From Taudactylus pleione (lineage: Eukaryota > Chordata > Amphibia > Anura > Myobatrachidae), in contig JAUIMM010000040.1 in assembly GCA_031769625.1 (NCBI GenBank), positions 9,668,001-9,732,000 of the forward strand: DNA of 64,000 bases, in the 5' to 3' direction. This document shows positions 55,263 to 64,000 of the stretch, piece after piece. Under the pieces are notes generated by a model, which ran no database searches, was not told where the DNA came from, and was given only the letters and a program-made list of their open reading frames with translations. The stretch's first letter is position 1, and every line of letters starts with the position of its first letter. The position numbers and the translations under genes were made by a program.

Positions 55263-56576
55263 TCTCATTTATCTACATAATAAGTAAGAAACCGTGTCTG
55301 TTTGTCTGTGCTTTATGCATGGCCAGAGTTTTTGACCTAGCTCCACCAAATTTGGCATGGTGGTGTAGTTTGACCAGGATTAGGTTTTTGCCTAAGTTTG
55401 AACTTCGTCAGGGCTATATACTGTCAAACGGTCCCTAAAAATGGGGACACTTAAATTACACAGGTTCCAGGGCTGGTTCAAGTGGAAATTGGCAGTCTGC
55501 CAAAAATCTGTGTGAAAGCTACAAAAGTATCCTTTTAACCTCACAGAGCAAGAGTCAAACTTTATGACTCATGGAAGCTCATATTAAATCCAGAGTTATT
55601 CCTTTTTAAAGTGACCATATATATTAGCCTGTCTTCTATTTTTGCATGCAAGGGCATAACTAGAACTTTGGGGGCCACATAGCAAGATCTTAACCCCCCC
55701 CCCCCAAGGTAAAAAAAACACATACATTTTCACCCACACAGAACCCATTCAGATTATGCCACACAGTAGTATATCTTATACATATTATGCCATGCAGCAG
55801 TGGTTCAGCTTATACATTATGCAACACAGTAATGCCCCTTACACTACACAGTAATGCCACTTACACATTATACCACACAGTTATGCCCTTACAGATTATG
55901 CCACATAGTAGTAGTGCCCCATATAACACATTATTACACACAATAGTAATGCCCCTTAAACATTATGCCCCCCCAGCAACTCTCCTACCTGTGTCCCTCC
56001 AGCATCCTCTCACCTCCCCTGTGTGCCATTAGCAGCCAGCAGGTGTGGATTTGGTGCAGGGCCACCAGCTAATTACAGCTGATGCACCAGCAGGCAGTGG
56101 CAGACATGGACAACCAGCACTAGTGTAATTTGAATGTGGTACCGATCACGAGCCAATCAGAGCTCACAGACCAGCAGCCAATTGGGAGCCTCCACTGCTG
56201 ATTGGTTGCCGGTCCACAAGCTCTGATTGCCTCACGACCGGCGGCACTGTCTCTACATGTCTGGCAGCTGGTGGGCTGGCACCAACTTAACACCGCTGAC
56301 ACCTGGGCCCCCTCAGCGATCCTGACTAGACTGGCCCACCTTGTGTGCATGACTGGGTGTAGGAGGAGCGGCGAGTCACAGAGGCAACTCGGACTCTATA
56401 GCAGCCACACCCATTGCACCCACGGTAGTGACGTCACTTGTTGCATGCATGTTAGCAAATAGTAGGGTCGTTTTCAGGATCAATAGAATGGGGTTATAGG
56501 TGAGGACAATGTAAACAAATAAAAGCTTCAGGTGTACTTCAGGGTCCAATCTTCAACCCGGGCTGTGCCCAGCTAG
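55263..56576. mobile_element. Helitron-like candidate
   Basis: It begins A/TCTCATTTATCTACATAATA and ends with a small hairpin (GGGC-tgt-GCCC) followed by agCTAG/T. A 5' TC, a 3' CTAG after a hairpin and insertion between A and T are the structural marks of Helitrons. It has no TSD, as expected, and no RepHel gene. It contains a nested hAT MITE. Confidence 0.45.
55650..56440. mobile_element. hAT-like MITE nested in the Helitron candidate
   Basis: The ends (c)aagggcataactag and gtagtgacgtcacttg are imperfect inverted repeats. A perfect 8-bp duplication TTGCATGC flanks it (55642-55649, 56441-56448). The first third is a tandem run of ttatgccacacagtagt-like units (55755-55970). A fold-back segment lies near 56138-56245. 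Confidence 0.7.
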
Positions 56577-56664
56577 TGTATAATATATTGTAACTTTTGA
56601 CAGCATGGGGATATTGGAACTGTCTTAATTTCAGCATTTTTATATTGGTTGTGATTTAAAGTAC

Positions 56665-56820
56665 AGATGTGTGGGATCGGTTTTACTCGGATATGTTCGG
56701 ATCTCAAAATCAGCATCTTATTGGCTTATTATCAACTATCACGTGTTTTGGATAGCCAATAAAATAAATCCGAACTTACCATTATTTTGGTGAAAAGAAC
56801 CGAGTAAAACCGAACATCTC
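56665..56820. mobile_element. MITE related to the hAT MITE at 29760
   Basis: Ends agatgt...ggttttactcgg are inverted at ccgagtaaaaccgaacatct. The core gtgttttggatagccaat and ataaatccgaa are shared with 29760-29921. The outermost TAGGGGTG is not preserved, so this is a diverged relative. Confidence 0.65.
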
Positions 56821-56959
56821 TAATTTACAGCATTAAAGAACATATGACATAAAATGCAAGTGTCCAAATTAAATTAGAGGTCAAATTGCATTTGCTACCA
56901 TTCCTGGGCTGATGTAAATATCCAATGTAGCATCTTGCGGTATAAATGGGAAAAAAAAT

Positions 56960-57240
56960 AGAAAATGTTTTTTGTAAGCAGTTCCTTTGTTTTTGTACTG
57001 TATATCTTCTGTGGAGGGGTGGAGAGTAAAGGGCCTGTGTGCAACCTCCATGAGTGCCCCCTTCTCTCTCACCAGTGCATGTGCAGCAGATTCAAACACT
57101 GTGCCAGAGTCTACTGTGCATGCTTTGCACTTCGGGAATATGGCACCCATGCCAGGTTCCCAGTGATCGTTATACTGCGGATGTGCAGATCTTCAGGAAT
57201 ATTTCCCAATGATTTCTGTGGTGCTATCAAATAGGTTAGT
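56960..57240. repeat. Diverged copy of the 49890-50170 repeat
   Basis: See the entry at 49890-50170; word order is kept, identity is modest. Confidence 0.45.
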
Positions 57241-58080
57241 AATGTCTATGAGTACAGGGGTGTGCGGTGTAACCTTAGGGTCCATGCACCGCACAACATG
57301 CACCCTTTATAAATATGCCCATGCCTTTGTGTATCCTTCATATTCCTGAGGGTACTAAACTTAAATTCTTATTTTCAAATAATCCATATTTGTAGTATTC
57401 AAATATTAAGTTTTAATTTCAGTATTTTGGTTATTTGAGATTAAGAATATACTGCCATCATTTGCTATTATATAAACAAATAATAAAATAAATGATGAAC
57501 CAATTTTTTAAATGTCCTGCTTGCAGGGGCGTATCTATACTTTGGCAAGGATGGCACTTGCCAGGGGCGCCGGCTGCCAGGGGGCGCCACCCGGCTGTGC
57601 CACCATAGCGATACATGGGCTCTGCTGTGGACAGACAGGTATGGTGTGCTGGGCACCCGCTGCAAAGGATAGGTAGGTAGGGTGGCCACACTGAGCGGAG
57701 AATGCTGACCCGGCGCTGCTGCAAGTTCTGTTTGCCGGGCGCCTGCTGCTGTGTATATCAGCGGCACACCCGGCTGTCCTGACTGCTGTGAGGGTTGTGT
57801 ATATAGATCCCCTTCAGTAGGTACATCTACGGAAGGGGATCTATCCACAACCCTGCTGTGAGCCTGTGAGCTCTGCCTCCCTCGGCTCCCACATGGTGCA
57901 CTGGCTTGAGACGTCATGACTTATTTACCAGTCCAAGGGATCGAGGAGCTGTTCGGCGCGGCACAGCATTAAGAGGTTAACAGGTCAGTCTCTTGTTAGT
58001 GTTGGCAGGGTAGGGGGTGGGGGTGGTGGTGTGTGTTAACAGGTCAGTCTCTTGTTAGTGTTGGCCGGGTGGGGGGGGTG
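57241..58080. other. Unassigned; hAT-like left end and short palindrome
   Basis: A CAGGGGCGTATCTATAC left-end-like word is at 57527, with no right end found. A hairpin atagatccccttc...gaaggggatctat spans 57803-57844. A 40-50-bp unit (gtgttaacaggtcagtctcttgt) is repeated three times at about 57975-58110. Confidence 0.45.
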
Positions 58081-58099
58081 TGTTTGTGTTAACAGGTCA

Positions 58100-58452
58100 G
58101 TCTCTTGTAAGTATGTCATGTGTGTATGTTATGTGTGTATGCTGTGTGTGTGTGTTTGTAAGTATGTCATGTGTGTGTGTATGCTGTGCGTGTGTGTTTG
58201 TAAGTGTGTTATGCGTGTATGTTATGTATGCTGTGTGTGTGTTTGTAAGTATGTCATGTGTGTATGTTATGTGTGTATGTATGTATGTATGCTTGTAAGT
58301 ATGTCATGTGTGTACGTATGCTGTGTGTGTGTTTGTAAGTATGTCATGTGTGTATGTTATGTGTGTATGTATGCTGTGTGCATGTTTGTAAGTATGACAT
58401 GTGTGTATGTTATGTGTGTCTATAATAAATATATATATATATATATATATAT
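58100..58452. repeat. Microsatellite (GTGTAT/TATGT)n ending in (AT)n
   Basis: Interrupted gtgtgtatgttatg and gtttgtaagtatgtcat units are followed by (AT)n at about 58429-58452. The second hAT element inserted directly into the (AT)n tract. Confidence 0.9.
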
Positions 58453-58612
58453 TAGGGGTGAGCGGGTTCGGATTTCTGAAATCCGAACCCCCCCGAGCCC
58501 CCCCGATCCGAGTCCGATCCGAATCAGGCTCGACTTTTCCCGCCTGACTCGGATCTGAAATCGAGGCAAAACGTCATCATCCCGCCTTCCGAGTCTCGCG
58601 GGTTTTGGATCC

Positions 58613-58620
58613 TATATAAG
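58613..58620 (+). promoter_or_regulatory. TATA-box candidate, second hAT copy
   Basis: TATATAAG in the same context as 12986-12993. Confidence 0.45.
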
Positions 58621-58967
58621 GTACCCACGTCGGCGCCATTTTCTCACTCGGCTGTGGACAGTGAAGAGGGAGGGTGGGAGTTAGGGCTGTGTAGTGTAGT
58701 GTAGTGTAGTGCTGCTGTTGTCCACTACTTCAAAGTCCATAGGGGCTGGCTGTGTTGTGCTGTGCTGCTGTTGTTAATAGGGGCTGTGTCCACTACTTCA
58801 AAGTCCATAGGGGCTGGCTGGACTGTGTTGTGCAGTCAGTTCTCCATAGGGGCTGTGTCCACTCCAAAGTCCTGTGCAGTGTCCCAGTCCTAAAGGAGTG
58901 CTGCAGTGTTGTCCAGGGGGTGCTCTGTCCATCAGGGGTGCTCCCCCCAAGTGCTAAAAAAATAATA

Positions 58968-61215
58968 TATTTTCTGTGTTTGTGAATTGTGTGCGCAGAA
59001 GCCGCACGTGCGTCAACAAAGTAGTGCCAAGCGTGCGCCTGTGTCATAAGTAAAGGGCCGGCTGGCTTGACCGTTAAGGGTGCTGTAACCCCCGAAAGTA
59101 CACTCCAGTCCAAACCAAAAAAAAAATTATTTTCTGTGTTTGTGAATTGTGTGCGCAGTAGCCGCACGTGCATCAACAAAGTAGTGCCAAGCGTGCGCCT
59201 GTGTCATAAGTAAAGGGCCGGCTGGCTTGACCGTTAAGGGTGCTGTAACCCCCGAAAGTACACTCCAGTCCAAACCAAAAAAAAAATTATTTTCTGTGTT
59301 TGTGAATTGTGTGCGCAGTAGCCGCACGTGCATCAACAAAGTAGTGCCAAGCGTGCGCCTGTGTCATAAGTAAAGGGCCGGCTGGCTTGACCGTTAAGGG
59401 TGCTGTAACCCCCGAAAGTACACTCCAGTCCAAACCAAAAAAAAAATTATTTTCTGTGTTTGTGAATTGTGTGCGCAGTAGCCGCACGTACATCAACAAA
59501 GTAGTGCCAAGCGTGCGCCTGTGTCATAAGTAAAGGGCCGGCTGGCTTGACCGTTAAGGGTGCTGTAACCCCCGAAAGTACACTCCAGTCCAAACCAAAA
59601 AAAAAATTATTTTCTGTGTTTGTGAATTGTGTGCGCAGTAGCCGCACATGCATCAACAAAGTAGTGCCAAGCGTGCGCCTGTGTCATAAGTAAAGGGCCA
59701 GCTGGCTTGACCGTTAAGGGTGCTGTAACCCCCGAAAGTACACTCCAGTCCAAACCAAAAAAAAAATAATTTTCTGTGTTTGTGAATTGTGTGCGCAGTA
59801 GCCGCACGTGCATCAACAAAGTAGTGCCAAGCGTGCGCCTGTGTCATAAGTAAAGGGCCGGCTGGCTTGACCGTTAAAGGTGCTGTAACCCCCGAAAGTA
59901 CACTCCAGTCCAAACCAAAAAAAAAATTATTTTCTGTGTTTGTGAATTGTGTGCGCAGTAGCCGCACGTGCATCAACAAAGTAGTGCCAAGCGTGCGCCT
60001 GTGTCATAAGTAAAGGGCCGGCTGGCTTGACCGTTAAGGGTGCTGTAACCCCCGAAAGTACACTCCAGTCCAAACCAAAAAAAAAAATATTTTCTGTGTT
60101 TGTGAATTGTGTGCGCAGTAGCCGCACGTGCATCAACAAAGTAGTGCCAAGCGTGCGCCTGTGTCATAAGTAAAGGGCCGGCTGGCTTGACCGTTAAGGG
60201 TGCTGTAACCCCCGAAAGTACACTCCAGTCCAAACCAAAAAAAAAATTATTTTCTGTGTTTGTGAATTGTGTGCGCAGTAGCCGCACGTGCATCAACAAA
60301 GTAGTGCCAAGCGTGCGCCTGTGTCATAAGTAAAGGGCCGGCTGGCTTGACCGTTAAGGGTGCTGTAACCCCCGAAAGTACACTCCAGTCCAAACCAAAA
60401 AAAAAATTATTTTCTGTGTTTGTGAATTGTGTGCGCAGTAGCCGCACGTGCATCAACAAAGTAGTGCCAAGCGTGCGCCTGTGTCATAAGTAAAGGGCCG
60501 GCTGGCTTGACCGTTAAGGGTGCTGTAACCCCCGAAAGTACACTCCAGTCCAAACCAAAAAAAAAATTATTTTCTGTGTTTGTGAATTGTGTGCGCAGTA
60601 GCCGCACGTGCATCAACAAAGTAGTGCCAAGCGTGCGCCTGTGTCGTAAGTAAAGGGCCGGCTGGCTTGACCGTTAAGGGTGCTGTAACCCCCGAAAGTA
60701 CACTCCAGTCCAAACCAAAAAAAAAATTATTTTCTGTGTTTGTGAATTGTGTGCGCAGTAGCCGCACGTGCATCAACAAAGTAGTGCCAAGCGTGCGCCT
60801 GTGTCATAAGTAAAGGGCCGGCTGGCTTGACCGTTAAGGGTGCAGTAACCCCCGAAAGTACACTCCAGTCCAAACCAAAAAAAAAATTATTTTCTGTGTT
60901 TGTGAATTGTGTGTGCAGTAGCCGCACGTGCATCAACAAAGTAGTGCCAAGCGTGCGCCTGTGTCATAAGTAAAGGGCCGGCTGGCTTAACCGTTAAGGG
61001 TGCTGTAACCCCCGAAAGTACACTCCAGTCCAAACCAAAAAAAAAATTATTTTCTGTGTTTGTGAATTGTGTGCACTGTGGCTGCACGTGCATCAACAAA
61101 GGAGCAGCGCCAAGCGTGCGCCTGTGTCCCATAAGTAAAGAGCCAGCTGGCTCATTTCTTAAAGGGTGGTGTAACCCACAAAGTGCACTACTCTCCAGCA
61201 AAAATAAAATAATAT
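58968..61215. repeat. 160-bp array of the second hAT copy, 13 units plus a diverged one
   Basis: Units start at 58968, 59128, 59288 and so on to 61048, exactly 160 apart. CACGTG is present in most units. The last unit (61048-61215) is clearly diverged and contains ttaaagggtggtgtaaccc, a phrase otherwise typical of the 139-bp array downstream. Confidence 0.93.
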
Positions 61216-61268
61216 TTTCTGTGTTTGTGTGCGCTTTAGCCGCACGTATATATATCAATATAACATAA

Positions 61269-61643
61269 ATGGAGGACCAAACTTTCTCCGATAAAAATAA
61301 AATAGGGAAAGATCAAGAACCACTTCCTCCTAGTGCTGTTGCTGCTGCTGGGAGTTGTTCATCATCCCAGAGAGGAAGTAGGAACATCACTACTTTTACT
61401 AAACAATTGACCCTCCAACAGTCCCTAGCGATGAGGATGAAGTACGACAGCAGTCATCCTGAAGCAAAACGTATAACTGAGGCCTTGACTGCTATGTTGG
61501 AGTTAGACGTGCGTCCGGTATCCGACATTAGTGCAGTGGGATTTAGACAATTGATGGAGGTAGTGTGTCCTCGGTTCCAAATCCCGTCTAGATTCCACCT
61601 GCATCCTCAAAGCAGCAGCGACAAGCGTGCGTCTGTCTGTTAA
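61269..61643 (+). pseudogene. 5' remnant of hAT transposase, second copy
   Basis: The frame starts with the same MEDQTFSDKNKI as the intact gene, jumps after QEPLPPSA to VAAAGS (losing 1074 bp, 358 codons, including the whole BED finger), and continues to FQIPSRFH. It then runs into the 139-bp repeat and stops. The deletion joins at a shared GCTG, and frame is kept. Confidence 0.9.
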
Positions 61644-63160
61644 AGGGTGGTGACACCCTCAAAGTGTGCTACACAAACAATTAAAATATTGTTCTTTTTT
61701 TTTCTGTCTTTGTGAATTGTGTGGGCTGTAGCCGCACCTGCATCCTTAAAGCAGCAGCGACAAGCGTGCATCTGTCTGTTAAAGGGTGGTGACACCCTCA
61801 AAGTGTGCTACACAAACAATTAAAATATTGTTCTTTTTTTTTTGGTCTTTGTGAAATGTGTGGGCTGTAGCCGCACCTGCATCCTTAAAGCAGCAGCGAC
61901 AAGCGTGCGTCTGTCTGTTAAAGGGTGGTGACACCCTCAAAGTGTGCTACACAAACAATTAAAATATTGTTCTTTTTTTTTCTGTCTTTGTGAATTGTGT
62001 GGGCTGTAGCCGCACCTGCATCCTTAAAGCAGCAGCGACAAGCGCGCGTCTGTCTGTTAAAGGGTGGTGACACCCTCAAAGTGTGCTACACAAACAATTA
62101 AAATATTGTTCTTTTTTTTTTGGTCTTTGTGAAATGTGTGGGCTGTAGCCGCACCTGCATCCTTAAAGCAGCAGCGACAAGCGTGCGTCTGTCTGTTAAA
62201 GGGTGGTGACACCCTCAAAGTGTTCTACACAAACAATTAAAATATTGTTCTTTTTTTTTCGGTCTTTGTGAAATGTGTGGGCTGTAGCCGCACCTGCATC
62301 CTTAAAGCAGCAGCGACAAGCGTGCGTCTGTCTTTTAAAGGGTGGTGACACCCTCAAAGTGTTCTACACAAACAATTAAAATATTGTTCTTTTTTTTTCG
62401 GTCTTTGTGAAATGTGTGGGCTGTAGCCGCACCTGCATCCTTAAAGCAGCAGCGACAAGCGTGCGTCTGTCTGTTAAAGGGTGGTGTAACTCTCAAAGTG
62501 CTCCAAAAAATAAAAAACTATTTTTTTAATGTGTTTGTGACTTGTGTGCGATGTAGCCGCACCTGCATCCTTAAAGCAGCAGCGACAAGCGTGCGTCTGT
62601 CTGTTAAAGGGTGGTGACACCCTCAAAGTGTGCTACACAAACAATAAAAATATTCTTCTTTTTTCTGTCTATGTGAATTGTGTGGGCTGTAGCCGCACCT
62701 GCATCCTTAAAGCAGCAGCGACAAGCGTGCGTCTGTCTGTTAAAGGGTGGTGACACCCTCAAAGTGTTCTACACAAACAATTAAAATATTGTTCTTTTTT
62801 TTCGGTCTTTGTGAAATGTGTGGGCTGTAGCCGCACCTGCATCCTTAAAGCAGCAGCGACAAGCGTGCGTCTGTCTGTTAAAGGGTGGTGTAACTCTCAA
62901 AGTGTTCTACACAAACAATTAAAATATTCTTCTTCTTTTTTCTGTCTTTGTGAATTGTGTGGGCTGTAGCCGCACTTGCATCCTCAAAGCAGCAGCGACA
63001 AGCGTGCGTCTGTCTGTTAAAGGGTGGTGTAACCCTCAAAGTGTGCTCCACAAACAATAAAAATATTCTTTTTTTTTTCTGTCTTTGTGAATTGTGTGGG
63101 CTGTAGCCGCACTTGAATCCTCAAAGCAGCAGCGACAAGCGTGCGTCTGTCTGTTAAAGG
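61599..63160. repeat. 139-bp tandem array replacing the transposase core
   Basis: The word catcctta starts at 61741, 61880, 62019, 62158, 62297 and 62436 (period 139), then at 62566, 62702, 62840 and 62979, in all about 11-12 units. Units share gtagccgcac, caagcgtgcg and a T-run with the 160-bp units, so both arrays descend from one repeat, but they are clearly different types. Left junction at shared CAC, right junction at shared AGG. Confidence 0.92.
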
Positions 63161-63549
63161 ATTACATCGGTGACAGCATCCAAGTAGGCATGTCAGACAG
63201 TCCGTACCTGTACTGGCAGGAAAAAGAAGCAATTTGGAGGTCCCTGTACAAACTGGCTCTATTTTACCTGAGTTGCCCCCCCTCCAGTGTGTACTCCGAA
63301 AGAGTGTTTAGTGCAGCCGGGAACCTTGTCAGCGAAAGGCGTAGGAGGTTGCTTCCACAAAATGTGGAGAAGATGATGTTCATAAAATGAATTATCAACT
63401 CTTCCAGGGAGACCAGCCTCCAGAACGTACAGAGGGACCTGTGGTTCCAGCAGGGACGAATTAATACTCTGTGAGGATGAGGATGTACACACTGAAGAGG
63501 GTGAGGAATCGGTGAATGAGGAGGATGAGGATGACATCTTGCCTCCGTA
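63161..63549 (+). pseudogene. 3' remnant of hAT transposase, second copy
   Basis: Resumes at DYIGDSIQVGM (residue 906 on in the intact protein), keeps the hAT dimerisation signature SSVYSERVFSAAG, then hits a stop after MMFIK through a 1-base deletion near 63385. The acidic tail follows in another frame with a further deletion. Confidence 0.9.
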
Positions 63550-64000
63550 GAGCCAGTTTGTGCAGGGACAGATAAATTGCCAGCTTGTTTTGTGGGGGCC
63601 CAAACGAACCAATCATTTCAGCCACAGTTGTGTGGCAGACCCTGGCGCTGAAATGATTGGTTTGTTAAAGTGTGCATGTCCTGTTTATACAACATAAGGG
63701 TGGGTGGGAGGGCCCAAGGACAATTCCATCTTGCACCTCTTTTTTTTCTTTGCATTATGTACAGTTTGGGGCCTAGTTTTTCAATGCCATCCTGTCTGCC
63801 ACTGCAGTTTCACGCCTAGATGGGTCACGTGTTTGTGCCGCCCACTTGTGTCGCTTAGCATAGTCATCCAGCTACCTCGGTGCAACCTTTTGGACATAAA
63901 AACACTATTGTGAGGTGTGAGGTATTCAGAATAGACTGGAAATGAGTGGAAATTAAGGTTATTGAGGTTAATAATAGCATAGGAGCAGAAAAACCTACAA

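Larger units (their letters stand above)
58453..64000 (+). mobile_element. Second hAT element copy, internally deleted, cut by window end
   Basis: Starts TAGGGGTGAGCGGG like the 12826 element and runs colinear with it to the window end (63961-64000 corresponds to about 19958-19999). Left flank is ATATATAT; the right end and TSD lie outside the window. Changes against the first copy: 13 instead of 19 full 160-bp units, an in-frame 1074-bp deletion in the 5' coding part, and replacement of about 1.31 kb of core coding sequence by about 1.56 kb of 139-bp tandem repeats. It cannot encode a transposase and would depend on one in trans. Confidence 0.93.

Noticed and set aside
58052..58558. 168-codon Cys/Val/Met-rich ORF
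   Set aside because: Translation of the GTGTAT microsatellite running into the hAT end.

Overview
The window reads as gene-poor, repeat-rich vertebrate nuclear DNA. I found no convincing host gene, tRNA or CRISPR array. Spliced transposon genes, many palindromic MITEs (short non-autonomous DNA transposons) in several superfamilies, 8-bp target-site duplications (TSDs) and a large LTR element point to a big amphibian-type genome. An anuran is my best guess, from the mixture of hAT/ZBED, Harbinger and fold-back families. That is inference; species cannot be read from the sequence.

Layout. 1-8 kb: tandem repeats, a multi-hairpin MITE (2470-2983), two copies of a hAT-like family with a hypervariable minisatellite and a chain of hairpins (3294-4701; 6338-7676), and a second hAT-like family (5221-5617; 6160-7898) whose second copy was split by the first family. 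9.5-12.4 kb: Harbinger-type MITEs and a small hAT MITE. 12,826-20,180: a complete 7.36-kb hAT transposon with a perfect 8-bp TSD, a 19-unit 160-bp array before the gene, and an uninterrupted 1037-residue BED-finger transposase. 22.4-25.4 kb: a decayed relative of that transposase, an unrecognised 1.4-kb element with long inverted ends and a 131-residue ORF, and a hAT MITE. 28,561-29,332: a large fold-back element. 30,770-36,189: a minus-strand non-autonomous LTR retrotransposon with 2-kb LTRs and a Gag-like zinc-knuckle frame only.

40,002-47,327: a Harbinger element with three spliced genes whose exon phases I could follow: a HARBI1-like nuclease (minus strand), a divergent NAIF1/SANT-like protein (plus), and a third SANT-like protein (plus). 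47.4-57 kb: a short fragment matching the 3' end of 18S rRNA, fold-back MITEs, a second multi-hairpin MITE in inverted orientation (53211-53738), and a Helitron-like candidate with a nested hAT MITE. 58,453-64,000: a second, internally deleted copy of the 12.8-kb hAT element, cut by the window edge, in which most of the transposase is replaced by a different 139-bp tandem array.

How parts work together. The intact hAT transposase could act in trans on the deleted copy and on a 162-bp MITE (29760-29921) with the same ends. The Harbinger nuclease and its SANT partners could act on the 'GGGCCTGATTCAG'-ended MITEs. The most unusual signal is the chain-of-hairpins architecture in two unrelated transposon types, with paired (covarying) base changes between copies.
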